The notes: generated by a model from the sequence alone, not told the origin. A stretch of DNA of 64,000 bases from Diospyros lotus (GCF_014633365.1 NW_026267104.1:2046001-2110000); one strand, 5' to 3'; counted from the first letter of the stretch, positions 1 to 13,033 are shown. Numbers and translations are program-made.

Positions 1-393
1 CTTCCCTTCTTTGCTTCCGACAGGTTCAATGCCAAGTGTTAAATTGCTGTTCTGTGAACATACAGAAAGTGGTAGATTGGGAGGAATTTGAGTTATGACA
101 TCTGGCTATGCTGGCCTTTTTGTATGACAAGATTTGTCTTGATAATCAATCTAGTAAATTGTAGCTCATTAACTTTATTTATGTTTTTGATGTCTTTGGA
201 TCTTCTGGAAATACCTGTAATTGTATAACACAAGCTATACAAAATGTTAAATTTTCCAAAAGTAGATATTTTGTCTACCTTGTGGTGTAAAGCAGAAACT
301 ATGGAAACAAACCACTTAACTTTGATGATGCAACTGGATCTCATGCTTTTGCATGCTGGCTATGTGGCATGACTGACTCGTCAAGTTGCTTAG

Positions 394-3063
394 GTATGTT
401 CTCTCCTCTGGGAAGGACTCTACCGTGAAGCTGTGGGAAGTTGGCACTGGAAGATTGGTCAAACAATATCTTGGAGCTACACATACCGTGTTACGATGTC
501 AGGTACTTTCTGGTTCTAGGTCTTTCTTAAAGAACGTTAGTGGGGCATTTGCAGGTCTATTTTTTTAACCTCGCTTCTACTTCAATCATGTTCACGAACT
601 GAGGCTTCCATGCAGCTGAGGAAATAGATTTAATTAAATTACAGTTTAGAGATGGACAGAGGTCTAGAATTCATGTAGCCAACCATGCATAGTGACAGGG
701 GCGGAGCCAATGTAGGCCCAGTGAGGGCCATGGCCCTCACTGGGCCTTGGCCCGCCATTGAGTTGGCCTGCACTCAGGGGCGGAGCCAATGTAGGCCCAG
801 TGAGGGCCATGGCCCTCACTGGGCCTTGGCCCGCCATTGAGTTGGCCTGCACTCAGGCCCGCTAGAAATTGAAACCCTCTCTCATCCTCAAACAGTTCCT
901 CTCTCGCTCGCCCGCCGCCCACCCCCTCTATCCTTCTCCCTCTCTCTCGCAGAGTCGCTAGCTCTCGCTCGCAGCGACTCGCTGCTGCCCCGTCGGCTTC
1001 CACTTTTTGTCTCTCACCCTCACTTGCTCCGGCCTCCCTCCATGCCTGCGTCGGATCTGACGACTCGAACCATCGTTGGGGTCGCCGCTGAGTCGCTCGC
1101 CTCGCTCACCCTCCTCGGTCGCTCACTCCCAACCCTCATCGGTCGCTCGCTCGCCGCCTCTGCGAGTCTGCCTCACCCTCGCCGCCGGCTAGGGCCAGCT
1201 CCTCCGAGCTGAGGGCTCCGACCCAGCGAGGCGACCCCTCTACGCTGATCAATTTTATCCAAAAAGGTAAATTTTTTTATCTCATTTTTAAAGTTAAATG
1301 AATTTAAATTTTGTTCGCTAATGTTTGGTTAATTGATGTTGGGGTTTTGTTTTCGAAAATAAATTTATTAATGTGATGTTAAGATTGATAAATAAGTTTA
1401 TCAATTGCATAGGTGCATGAAATTTGATATTTTAATTGTTAGATCAGTTGCACAAGTGCATGTAATTTGATATTTTGATTATTGGATCAGTTGCGCAGGC
1501 GCACATAATTTGATATTTTAATTGTTGGATCAATTGCACAGGCGTACGTAATTTGATATTCTGATTGTTGGATCAATTGCACAGGCACACATAATATGGA
1601 TATTGATTAATTACAATTTGCATATTCCCACTTGATAAATTTATGAATTTGTGCATTTTTTAATTATCATTTGTTATATTGAATTTGAAACAGTTATGGA
1701 TAAATTTTTTAAACGAAAATCTCCGTCGGTTGTAGAAGATATTGATAAGGAAAAATAAAAAAGTGTTACTTTTGATATTACACAACTTCCCACCAATCCT
1801 GGACTAAGGATTCCAATTTTGGACTATGATGTTAATATTCGAGATCAATCGAATGGGAGATGAGTGAATGAATGATAGTCTAGTTGTTTATGTTGAGAAA
1901 GAGATATTTTTGAAGATTAATAATGAAGTTATTATATAACGTTATCAAAATATGAAACATCACAAAGAATTATTGTAAAGTATTAAATAAATAATGTTAA
2001 TCTTTAGTATATTTATATTCCTATATTATTTTTTATTTAGTAAGTTGCGCCCTCGCTGGAAATTTTTTCTAGCTCCGCCCCTGCATAGTGACATCAAGAC
2101 TTGTAATTATTGTTGTAAATTACAGGTTAGAGGCATTTGTAGTACCTCTTGAAACAATCTTTTTTCACGATACTGCAGGTCAGAGTGCAACATTCCAAGA
2201 ATGTGAAAAATACTTTCTAGTTATAGAAATGCTTGATAGTTCAAATTTATTGCCATGGGAAACAGATGATGATAGGGGTACCTGAAGAACATCAATCTTT
2301 CATATATTGTTGGCATGTTTAGTAATGGAGTTTGTCTCAAACGTGTGATTTGGGAAGGATCTCATGTGCTGTAAAGCCAGTAATGGTTACTGAATTTAAG
2401 GTTTTCCGGGTGATTTGCTAAAATTGATTCCTGTTCAATTTAGTGAAGGTTATTCACTATGCATTCGCTTTCTTTTGGATATTACCACACCTGGCGAGAC
2501 AGGCCACTGATCCCACTGCTTGATAACACTAAACCCTTGATTATTAGTAGACTAACAAAGTTGTTGTTTCTAGTAGTAGTCCATATGTATGATTTTCCTT
2601 GAATGTGAAACAAAAGTTTTCTTTCAGGTGATTGGATATGTAGTTATATATATGTTTCTTAGAATTGTGAAGGTGAAGAAGCAAACAAACTACTAGAAGA
2701 TTTGAAACTTTCTTTGTCGAATTGAAATGTAATCAAAATGCCGCCTTACTCTGTTCTCTGCAGGCTGTGTTCAATGATACAGAAGAATTTGTAATATCCA
2801 TAGATGAGCCCAGCAATGAGGTAATATAGATAGATCATTTAGGCGACTTTGTATATTGGGATAAATGCTTGGCTTGATATATGTTGTTGTTGTGGGTGGA
2901 TGTGCAGATCGTCGTCTGGGATGCCTTGACAGCAGAAAAAGTGGCACGGTGGCCGTCCAACCACATCGGTGCACCCCGCTGGCTTGAACACTCCCCGACA
3001 GAAGCAGCGTTCGTTTCCTGTGGGAACGACAGGTCAGTTCGGTTCTGGAAGGAACTTATTTAG
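394..3063 (+). CDS. CSTF50: Cleavage stimulation factor subunit 50 (CstF50), 3' exons only
   Basis: WD40-repeat subunit of the nuclear cleavage stimulation factor, which acts in 3'-end cleavage and polyadenylation of pre-mRNA. Three exons are visible: 394-502, 2764-2820 and 2908-3063 (stop TAG 3061-3063). The first starts in mid-codon after a TAG acceptor; the other two junctions are phase 0 and all are GT-AG. They encode about 106 C-terminal residues, including SSGKDSTVKLWEVGTGR (one WD blade), VFNDTEEFVISIDEPSNE, then WDALTAEKVARWPSNH and CGNDRSVRFWKE at the end. These match the plant CstF50 C-terminus as I remember it. Upstream exons, including the N-terminal dimerisation domain, lie outside the window; 1-393 reads as intron. 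The intron 503-2763 carries a hAT transposon that leaves both splice sites untouched. The next gene, a PPR gene, is convergent. Confidence 0.9.
696..853. repeat. 79-bp tandem duplication of the hAT 5' end, each unit with a 34-bp perfect palindrome
   Basis: Positions 696-774 and 775-853 appear identical, so the terminus CAGGGGCGGAGCC occurs twice. Each unit holds a perfect palindrome (714-747 and 793-826) centred on GGGCCATGGCCC with arms AGGCCCAGTGAGG. Such a sequence could form a hairpin. It explains the shadow reading frames on the minus strand here. Confidence 0.9.
696..2083 (+). mobile_element. Internally deleted non-autonomous hAT transposon (TTF zinc-finger type) in a CSTF50 intron
   Basis: The ends are the inverted repeats CAGGGGCGGAGC (696-707) and GCTCCGCCCCTG (2072-2083). 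They are flanked by an exact 8-bp target duplication, catagtga, at 688-695 and 2084-2091; 8 bp is the hAT hallmark. Inside are two pieces of a transposase in the + direction. The N-terminus starts at 1696 with MDKFFKRKSPSVVEDI, has a stop at 1756, and continues in frame as TFDITQLPTNPGLRIPILDY. The C-terminus, near 1873-1970, reads SLVVYVEKEIFLKINNE and then YQNMKHHKEL with one internal stop. The two are joined near 1850, so the catalytic core is missing. This pattern fits plant hAT transposases annotated as 'TTF-type zinc finger with hAT dimerisation domain'. Stretch 900-1250 is GC-rich and unexplained. Confidence 0.88.
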
Positions 3064-5941
3064 ACGCATCCAAAACGAAGCTTGCAAGCCTTGCATCTCT
3101 CTCTCTCTCTCAGAGTCCACGCATGCATGCACCATACAACAATTTAGCAGTGGTTTCAACAATTCCTTCCTTGTGGGTTATTATTCTGTGCCTGGATTTG
3201 GAACCCCCCCCCCCCGGCCTTATTTGATCAATTTTTCTTAGAACCCAAATCAATCCATCATTTGGAATGTGAAAAAAAGTAAACAAGCTATTGAACCGCT
3301 TGGATTGCATCGTTAAATTAGGTTGAATAATAGTTTATTATTATATAAATAAATAACATAATTATTATGTTATTCGTGTCAGATAACATAATAATTACCT
3401 AATACGAATAATTTCAGAGAAGGGGCGTGGCCCCATGGGGGTGGCGGGACTCACATACCATCCCTTACTATCTCGCGTCGATATGAGCAACATATCAATA
3501 TGATAGTTAGAACTTAAAATATAAAATTGAAAAAATTTGTTAAAATAACACTATATTGCAAATTAGTAATTACAAAAAATTGACTTTTCCTTAACCATAT
3601 TCTTATTACATATCATCATTATAAATATCTTCATTGTGTTGCATTTTTATTTTGAATAGAGTTTGAATCAACAAATTTTAACATAATTCTATGAGTGGCG
3701 TTTAATTTCTTTTAAAATTTTAAATTATTTTATTTTTAACATTCAAAAGAATTAAAAATTCCCAGTTCAATTGAGCATATTTTTCCAACTGAATCGATTC
3801 TCAATGTTTTCTTATTGAACTCTTTGGTTGAGACGAGTTTTCTTGGGCATATAAGTGACAAATTAGGCAAATTTTAGAGTATCTAGCGACACTACAATAG
3901 TCATGTCATGTAGGAAGGAAGGTTTTGAATGTGTTATTTAAATCAAATCATTATTTATTTTTTAAATTATAACTAAATCTTTACATATTTAAAATTATAT
4001 AACTCGTAGGTTAGTGGTTTGGATGGTTTGGGTAATTTTAATTATAACATTAACAACAACTAATAAGAAAGATATTAAACATATCAACAATAATGATATT
4101 TTAATTATTTCAAAGGTTAAAATTTCAAATTATTAAGCCAATTATGGTGGATTTGCTAATTTACTTAATAACCAACTAAAATTTATAATTTTATGACAAA
4201 ATAAAAAATTTAAATTATTAAAAACAATTTTTTTGCCAGGTTGATTTGATAGTTCACTAAAATTCAAAACTCAAATTAAATTATTATAGATAATTTTTAA
4301 AATTAACAAATTATAACTATTTTTTTTGGTGATTTGACAATTTAAGCGATTTATTTAATTTTTTCATGTCACTCTTATCTTTTTGCATTTACACTGCATT
4401 GCCTTTTTAAGTTATAGCAAGAGTCCAAGGTATCAATAATTGGACACCCTAGAAGTCCCCGACAAGGTAAGTTCACTTTACCCTGTGCAAATCAACGTGG
4501 GGTAGCTTCCAGATCTGGTACTGGTGGCTTGATTTTCCTTTTCAGTTCCGAATCTCATTCGAAGACATATTTTGTTGCAGAACAGAACAGAACAGAGTCA
4601 TGTTGACCAGACCAATGGTCACACATCCTATCCTAATCAAAAGCTATTCCGGTCGGTTCTTTACTTGATGAAGTGTATCTTCGGGCTGGTCAACAATATC
4701 TCCATTTATTTATTTATTTTTCAAGAAATTCAAACTTCACAAGAATTATCAATCTTCAAGGACTTGCTACTGCCTCAATTAACATAGAATACTAACATTT
4801 GTACATTATTCTTCATTCCATTGATTGGGCTACACCAGATTAATCAAGCCACGATATAGCCCAGCCAAGGAAAACTTGGGTTTCAGAAGAAATTTAAATG
4901 AGCTCAGTGAACCTAAGGTTTTGCCCAAGCTCAGTGATTCTGTGTTCTAAGTTTGGCCTTTCACTGTGCCAGGCAACCTAATCTTTGGTTAGAGCTGACA
5001 GATATGTGCTCACTGCACCAATTAATATCTCCACTACAACACCGTATCAAACCTTATCCCCACTGCACCAGTTAATATACATTACTCTTGCCAAATTCCA
5101 GCATTCAGACATCAACGGGTACAGAAAGAACATTTTTTAGAGGTGTACAAGCTCCTCCCTCCATAACAACTCACCACCTTAATAATATAGTTTACTTTCA
5201 CTTAAATGTTGACCATGAAAATAAAATAAAACAAACGTTCACTTAAATGTTCTTGACGGACTAGTATCATCGTGTTAATAAAGTTGAAAGACTAAAGAAT
5301 GAACTTCCCTTAAACTAACTTCAGCCCAAAAAAAAGATTTCCTGGATTTCCAAGTAATAAAGTATGCTTTTGAAACCAAGCACAACCATCAGTCCGGATT
5401 AATCCAGTTCAACTATATGCAATTTAAACTAATAATAGCCAGGTGATTTAAAGATGCAATTATTAGTACATTTCACAACCATATTCAAGTATTAATCAAA
5501 ACGCCTTACAAATTCACGATTATGCACCGGGATGATACAGACAACAGTTAAAGACTAAAAGAAAACAACAATAGAGAGAAACGGCCAAACACATAACAAA
5601 AACAATAAGTGGTGAGCAAAAGAGATAATAAGATTGGCAGGAGGACCTCCAGCTTTCATTTAAGCTGTAAGTAATTCAACTACAGGATAGCAGTAGTTTC
5701 TAAGCTCTATGAATCAAGACACAGGCTCCCAAGAGCTTCGTCTTGCTGCAAGAGAACTGCAGATATTCATGCTGGACGTAACAAAGTATGAACCGATATT
5801 CTATATTGAACTAAAGTTTATTTCTAAGAAAATCAAGAAGTATAACTTAAACCAAACTCATCAAAACAAATGAGATCAAAGTTCTACAATGGACCTGTCA
5901 CTTGATAATTGCAATAACATATTGGCAAAATTTGGGAAAGA
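3064..5941. other. Convergent intergenic region between CSTF50 and the PPR gene
   Basis: No supported gene. 3064 to about 3250 is probably CSTF50 3' UTR, with a (CT)n tract near 3102 and a C homopolymer at about 3205-3217. 3330-3415 holds short AT-rich inverted repeats around taacataattattatgtta. 3420-4400 is very AT-rich without recognisable coding. About 5640-5941 is probably the 3' UTR of the minus-strand PPR gene. Confidence 0.5.
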
Positions 5942-7519
5942 TCAAAAGGCCCTCCGCGTCATTCTTTTTGGTTTCTTTACGAAACTTAATCGAATTTGTT
6001 TGAGCCGTCTCCTCTTCCTTGCCATTTTCTCAGGCAATGTTTCTCGTTTCTTCTCTTTCTTCAAAACCGTAGGTTTCTTGTTAAATCTGGGGTCCAGCTT
6101 ATAGGCCTTAGGGGCTACTGGTACCCCTCTGCTTTCAGCTTCCTTGTAAAGAGCATTTGCTTTATCTACACGTCCATGAGCAACCAACTTACCAATCAAC
6201 AAGTCATATGTTTTGATCCCAGGATTACAGCTATCCTCCTTCATCTTACCGAAAATACTCATGGCGTGGTCAATCCTCTCAATTCCACACAAAATCTTAA
6301 GAAACTCATAATATGCCTTCTTATCAAGAGCTTCACCAAACCCTGCAGAATTCATCCGATCAATCATCTCATCTCCTTCACCAGTCCTTGCCGCCTGATA
6401 CAGACTCCTTATTAGAACAAGAAATGTGGTCTCATTTGGAAAACATCCCCACTCCCCCATTCGGTGAAACAAGTTCATTGCATCAGTGGTTTTACGAATC
6501 TTACACAAATTAGTAATCAACACGTTGAATGTCTCCACATTGCGTGGAACACCAGCAACATCCATATCCACCAACACCTGCTCGGCTTCTAATTGAAGCC
6601 GAAACGGGTCCTTTTTCCTACAAAGCTTACAAGCACAATCAAGAATGGCATTATAGGCTACAGTACCTATCTCAAATCCCCCACGGTACATCTCGCCGGC
6701 CAGCCTCCTGGCCTCGTCAAGCTTTCCATCAACACACCACCCCTTAATTAACACATCACATATATATTCATCAGGAAAGAACTCGTTCGCCCAAGCCTTC
6801 ACCATTTTCTCCGCATAACTAGCAAAGCCATGCTCGCACAATTTAGTAACAATCAAGTTTAGAGACTCACGGTTCCGAGTATAGCCATAATCTTTCTCCA
6901 TTCCGTCGAAGAAGGATACCGCTTGCGTCGGCCGGCCGGCACGGACAAGCCGGTCCACGGACGACTCGAGAGTTTTCTCCCCGGCCACGCCACGGCCGTC
7001 CACGAGGACCTCGTGGATCGCCTTGAAATCCTTCCGGCGACCGAAGTAGTCCACGAAGTGCGAGAACGTCTCGTCGGAAGGCTTGAAATCGGGCCTGGTC
7101 AGGATCCATTTGTGAAACCCTATGACTGTACGGCCGGCGTCGGGGGAGGAATTTAGGGTTTGGCGGATTAGGGACGCGCTCGGAGTGATGTGAGAGAAGT
7201 TAAGGTCTAGGCGTTGAGTGATGGAGAGAGAATCTGAATCTGAGTCCTTCACAAGCTCGGACGAGAGAGACTGGACGATCTCTGGTTCTGCATCCGCAAT
7301 GGAGGCGGACGATAAGAGTCTGGAGAGGGAGAGAGAGAAGGATGGTGTGGGAAAGTGGTGGCGGTGGAGTGGCGGCGGCGGACAGAGAAATGGCGGTTTG
7401 GAGAGAGAGAGGTGGCTGCCAGGTCGTGGCAGTGACGGTTGAGAGGAAGAAAAGCGGCGGAGGAGGAGGACGCGCCCCAGCTGCTGCGGCGAGGGCAATG
7501 GCGTCGATGGTCTCCGCAT
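5942..7519 (-). CDS. PNM1: P-class pentatricopeptide repeat protein, PNM1-like, mitochondrial/nuclear
   Basis: An intronless minus-strand gene of 525 residues from the chosen start. The frame stays open to an ATG at 7573 (543 residues). I prefer the internal ATG at 7519 because it begins MRRPSTPLPSPQQLGRVLLL followed by RRFSSSQ, a typical mitochondrial presequence with an arginine near a likely cleavage site. The middle holds P-type PPR repeats, for example VAYNAILDCACKLC, ETFNVLITNLCKI and KTYDLLIGKLVAHGRVDKA; there are no E, DYW or SMR extensions. The last ~40 residues are highly basic (KKEKKRE, MARKRRRLKQIRL, KKPKRMTRRAF), like a nuclear localisation signal. Arabidopsis PNM1, as I remember it, is a ~520-residue PPR protein found in mitochondria and nucleus and encoded near CstF50. 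The CSTF50 neighbour supports orthology, but the exact name is inference. Confidence 0.82.
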   Translation of the reverse strand: MRRPSTPLPSPQQLGRVLLLRRFSSSQPSLPRPGSHLSLSKPPFLCPPPPLHRHHFPTPSFSLSLSRLLSSASIADAEPEIVQSLSSELVKDSDSDSLSITQRLDLNFSHITPSASLIRQTLNSSPDAGRTVIGFHKWILTRPDFKPSDETFSHFVDYFGRRKDFKAIHEVLVDGRGVAGEKTLESSVDRLVRAGRPTQAVSFFDGMEKDYGYTRNRESLNLIVTKLCEHGFASYAEKMVKAWANEFFPDEYICDVLIKGWCVDGKLDEARRLAGEMYRGGFEIGTVAYNAILDCACKLCRKKDPFRLQLEAEQVLVDMDVAGVPRNVETFNVLITNLCKIRKTTDAMNLFHRMGEWGCFPNETTFLVLIRSLYQAARTGEGDEMIDRMNSAGFGEALDKKAYYEFLKILCGIERIDHAMSIFGKMKEDSCNPGIKTYDLLIGKLVAHGRVDKANALYKEAESRGVPVAPKAYKLDPRFNKKPTVLKKEKKRETLPEKMARKRRRLKQIRLSFVKKPKRMTRRAF

Positions 7520-10500
7520 TTTCAAAGAGAGAGGAGCGTTCACTGGTTCTGTTTCGCCATGAAAGTCATTCACCGGTAAACCCTAGACGGGGCAGTGTTA
7601 TGGTGTGACGCGGCTCTTTTGTAACTAAGCTACGCTCATCTCGTAAGCCGTCCGATTACTAGAGATCTAGAGATGTGAAAGTGAAACGAAACGGGACGAC
7701 CCAACACAGCCCAATAAAAACGGTGTTGGGCTGTTCTGGGTATGGGCCTTACGGCCTATGACCCAACACAATATCTAGTCTAGTCAGGTAAAAGCATATA
7801 AATATTTTTTAAAATTCTATTATAATTATAAATGATAACTCTTCAGTAATATATATATATATATGTTTTCATACAAAAATAACAAAAGAAAATAGTGCAC
7901 ATAGCCATCAGAAGTCTGATCTAAGTTATCTTATAGATACAATGAAGAAAATAAAGCTTAGGCTAATGAAAAATAATAAATGTTAATATTAGTTTTTATT
8001 TTCATCCTAAAACAATGAAAACAAAAACTGAAAACTTCCCACCAAACGAACAAACCGATGTCGGGTTTGAGCTGTGAAAATATTTTTTTTATAAAATAAG
8101 AATGAAGTTAAAAGTAAAAAAAATAAAAATATTCCCTTTAACTCTTATATATATCAAATCTTCCATTCACATGCATGTGTTGTAAACTACAGTATAAACA
8201 ATGAAAGCTAGTGATTGCTTCAAACCATTCAAATTGAATGTTTGATTTGGGTCTATACATTTTTCCATTTAACATTTTTGGTTTTTGACAAGAAAAATAA
8301 TCCAACTTGAGTATCAAAATTCACTCATCTTCTTTCTAAGTCTTAATTAACAAGATTTCATGCAGCAAATGCTCTCTATGGTTGGTTGGTTGGTTGAAAC
8401 TCAAAATTCTCATTTTATGATGAATGTATATTAATTAGGGAAGAAATCAATCTTAAAGTCAAGAACTCTCATTGGTCCTTATAATTTTGCATTTGGCATT
8501 TTGGGCTCCCAGGAGCTATTTCAATTTTTTTATGATTCAAATTCAGTATCGAAGAGAAGATATGCTTTTGGGGTATTTCTTTACCTTTTAAATTATTCGT
8601 TTAATTTTATTAAGTCACACCAATAAAAGATAAAGCAATCGCATGCATAATGTAACTTTTTAGAAAATGTTAACGGTATTAACATGGTCCAAGATCATGC
8701 ATTAACATGTGGACGAGAAATAACTTAACTTTAGTAAGTTGACAAGGTATTCACACGAACAATAAATGAATAGTAACGGTATTAGGAATCTGATTTGGTG
8801 GGGCCCACAAAACACACCTAGTGTCAATGTTGTAGAAAAGGAATAGTAACGGTATTGGCAATCTAATGGGTAAATTCCCAAATAGTTCAAAGCCACGATA
8901 ACAAATTCTTGGCATTATCTTAACCCTAATCATTCTAAGTCCAAAGGATCAAGATGCAGTTAGCTAATCCCAACTTCCCAATCCCAAGTTATCTAAGGCT
9001 CTTCCTTCATTCCTTGTGCAGTCTCTCTCTTCTTGGTTGCAGGTCAATCTTAGCTCCGACCAGAATCCCTTGCGACGTCTACATGTCATCAGGATGCTAG
9101 TGCTACACAAACAGAGAAAAGTTGCATAATTTTTCTAGTAGTGAAATTGGATCACATCAGCTCGAAATAACTAAACCCCGGTTGATGTCTTCAGAAATGT
9201 CACCCACACTTTCACATACCATTGTGTTTAATTAGAAATGAAATTAGTGTATAAACTCTACTAGTGTAAGCAATTTCCATAAAAAAAAAAAAAAAAGAAG
9301 CTAACTGAGAAGTGTGGATAAAGAATGTTCCAAAAGAAATGCAATTATAAGCACTAATCACAGAGCATGATCTATGTATGATGATCGGCTTCCATAAAAA
9401 AGCTGCAAAGCTTCTGTAATCTTATGACAGATTAAATTAATAACTATTTTAATCTGGAGGATATAATGACTGTATTATATGGCTAGAACATAGGGTCATT
9501 AATTAATACGGTAACAACATGAATCTTGGCCTGAGAAAACATCATTCTATCCATATGGAAACGGAACAAAGCACACACATGAAGGCTTCTTACCATCATG
9601 AACTGAAGATCAAAGTTAGACATTTCGCAGGTTGCTTAATTATGGCCTTTTGATTATTAGGATTGCATCATGAAATAATTATTGAAGTTTTAGAGAGCTA
9701 GCTAGACACTAAGGTTTCAAGAAAAGCCTCAGAATCAAATGCACAGACTAGCTATTAATTAGTTGCAGTATAACAATGGCTTGAGCCCGCATGTTCCCAC
9801 AAGGGAATCGCGTGCAGCATCGCGCTTTGGCTAATCATGCTCTTGTCATTATCATCATCATTATTACTATGAATACTTGTCGCGATCATGATGACGATCA
9901 CAACAGGATCAAATTTATAGAGCATAAAGTTATTTAAGCAAGTGAGATGTGGACCTGTTCATAGGGAGCAGCTTTACCATCATCTTCCAGCCAGTTTTTA
10001 TTGATTTCAGTACTTGTTCTAGCAAGCTCTCATGAAAGATGCTAAGACCATTTTTTATGTGACACGTCACTCACAAATGGGCCACCAAAAGCATATATAT
10101 GAACTGATCAGTACTTTGCTGCAGCCAGCAAAATCTTCGCTGCAATGATGCTTTCAAGACCAGTAGTTTTCATGATTTAAGGCTTGTGGCTGGTTTTAGC
10201 CAAAGCAGTACTATTGCTGGAGAAGCATCCAACAACGGAATATGATGATCACTCTTTAACTAGGAACACTGCTCTTGGCACAATTCTTCTTCCTCAGATG
10301 CTTTATTAAATTTTCCAATTTCAGAACCCTAGAGGGGCTATGAACTTTTGCAGATTGGCTCCTGTTTGTGATTGATTTCTTTATTGTAACTTGGCTGCAA
10401 ATTAAAATCATAGCGCTTCCTCATGCCCAGAATGATTCTCATTCTCATGTGGGCTGATGATGAGGCGCCTCATGAATCGACAGAATTAAACAACACTAGC

Positions 10501-13033
10501 TAGATGTACTGCTAGCTTAACATTGTTCTTTATGCTTTTTATTAGTATCAGATTTCTGTGGGCTTTAATTTGCCCGGGTTTCGGTTATTAATTAATTTTG
10601 TGGTAAAAGGGAGATTGCTTTAGTTGCCAACCAAGAACTTATTCTCTCTTCTGTGTTCCATGTCGATGAATAATCTTCTGCTTTTTGGTTGCAAGCCAGA
10701 TGAAAATTCAGCTTATTCAAGCTGAAGAAGATGACAAAGGGAAAAGGAATGAGGATTAATAATCATTAGGACACTGAAGGCAAAGGAGAAGAAAACAACT
10801 GGGAAGCTGCAGAAGGAGGTGGTGGGTGGTGGTGGTTCTTCTGTTCTTTTAAATAATTGTAGCAATGAAAATGATTGGATTCACATAAAGAAAGAGAATC
10901 AATGATGAGTTGCAGCTTGGAAGGCACTGATCAGTTAACAACACATACCCCCTTTCACCTATATGGTCTCTTTCTTTCTGGCACACCCCAATTGCGAGCC
11001 ATATATATCCATGTCACTAGAAAGAATAAGGGATTTCCCGGCGTTTGTTTTGCCATTTATGGAATTTCCGGCGTTTGTAAAGTAGATGCTACAATTAGCA
11101 ATGCCGGTGATTAATGATGCACCTCCAAAGAGTTAACACAACCCCACACATAAGGGTTGGAATATATGATTCTACTGCTAAAAGTCCTATGAGGAGGACA
11201 TACTTAATTGAACTGGTTTCTAAATTTTACAAAAACAAAAGAAAAAGTTACAGTCGCGAATTGTTTACTGATATGGAAAAATCTATACTTAATTAGACGA
11301 TAAGCAAACTAAGAAGTCAGTAAAAATTCCAGATTTCACAATAATCCATGCTCATCTTTGTTCTTGTCGACTAAATCAGTATATATTAGTCCCTTGTTGA
11401 ATGATGCCACATTACATGGATAAACTTTTTGCATACTTATTAAGCTACTCATGCTAATGAACCTTCACCCTGCTCCGCGATTAATTAAATCTGTTAAAAG
11501 AAAGGTTAGGTTGTGCAAGTTTGTAGAGATTATTTTACCCTAAATAACTGGGATTTCATGTTAATAACAATTCTGCTATAGAAAATGAAAACAAGGAAGT
11601 TGGGTAATTAAGCACAAAAATTACTAATTAGAAAAGATCACTGTATTCACTACTAATCATCAGGAAAGAAAAGGAAAAAGAAAGAGAAAATCAGGCGAGA
11701 AAGCACTGCCTTCTTGCTTGCTAGTTGCAAATATATTCCACTTGAATGTGAAGATTAAAATCAAAGTTCCCTGATAGTATTCGGAGATGCAATGATCTGA
11801 TTGGGTGGTCAAAGGAATAATCCTCTTCCGTGACCAACCTAAGTTCTATCTGCAAATAAAAAATCATTCAGGAACAAAAGAGGCTGCAACATTAAGTAGA
11901 TTAATGGCATTAACTGTGCAACAATTCTCCCTCAAATAGTTTAATTTTGGTGCACACTTTGATATCCACTGAAATCTAACTGAGATCTCAAAACTAATCT
12001 CTGTGAACAAAAAGATTTGATTCGTCCAGACATCTCGCTTTACATGTAGTTAAGAACATAAAAACAAGTGGGAATCAAAATGGAACAATGCTGCAAGGAT
12101 ATAAACAAATGGATACTTTCATTTTCATTGCATTATTTGACAAACATATGTGTGCCCAAGCGTACGGATATGCTGTTGGCTAAGAGAATTTACTACCCAC
12201 GAGAGATGGGTACCACAGAATTTTTCATGTCTACTGAAATCTGAGAGGGAGAGAGAGAGGGAGGAATATATAGAGACGGGGGAGATTGAGAATCAGGGGA
12301 AAGAGAACCAAAGCAAGTTGCAATGATAGGGATAAAGAAGTTATAAATAAATGATAATTTGGATATTCAAATCCTAAATGCATCTTTCTTTATGGGTTGG
12401 AAAAGGAGAGAAGCTTTTCACAAGCACTTCGGCAGAAATATATTCTTCCTGAGGATTTGGATCCCTCTCAAAAGAGACCAGCCATATCATTGATTTGGCT
12501 TTGGTTCTTATTCCCCAATCATTTTAAATTTTCTGTGTACTGTAAAGATGATCAATTTAGAGAGAGAGGAGAGGAAAGGAAAATTCTCTACACTGGGGAT
12601 AGGAGCCTTAACTAAGGAATCTTTTTGTGTTGTATGTAAACATAAGCAACAAGGTTTCATTTCTTTCACATTCAAAAAGGCTGTGTAGGGTGGGATAAAG
12701 ATGCACAAAGCTTGAAAGAATAAAGATAAAAGCGAAAGAAAGCACCAGCAGGGTTTAAAAATGAGATGCCTGGAGATGGATGATATTGTGCATGTGTGCG
12801 CATTACAATAATCCCATCTACCGCGTGTTTGTGAATTATAAATTCACGGTCATATTCTATAGAACCATTATATTATAATATTTTTTACGATATCGTGTCT
12901 AAGAATTAGTTGATTTGATCCAACAAAGAACAACAAACATTATTATGATTTAACCTTTGAGCGGAGGATGGGAAGACTAAGTCAACTTCATCATTTCATG
13001 GTTCTGATCGTGCAACAAGAGAGAACTAAGGCA
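7520..13033. other. Long non-coding stretch between the PPR gene and the CYP78A gene
   Basis: The first few hundred bases hold the PPR promoter and 5' UTR. Beyond that there are only short frames without recognisable domains. Minor landmarks are an imperfect hairpin-like region at 7697-7770 (cccaacac / gtgttggg), an (AT)n tract near 7850, an A homopolymer near 9280 and a GA-rich tract near 12241-12270. The 72-residue frame at 12397-12615 is not supported as a gene. No miRNA precursor or RNA gene was recognised. Confidence 0.5.

Noticed and set aside
7218..7608. Plus-strand frames opposite the PPR N-terminus
   Set aside because: Shadows of the GC-rich PPR coding strand.
7697..7770. Hairpin-like cccaacac / gtgttggg as a possible miRNA precursor
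   Set aside because: The arms are too short and interrupted, and no known mature miRNA sequence is present.
12397..12615. 72-codon frame starting MEKERSFSQALRQKYILPED
   Set aside because: Looks protein-like for about 25 residues but has no recognisable domain, no clear splice partners and no neighbour support.
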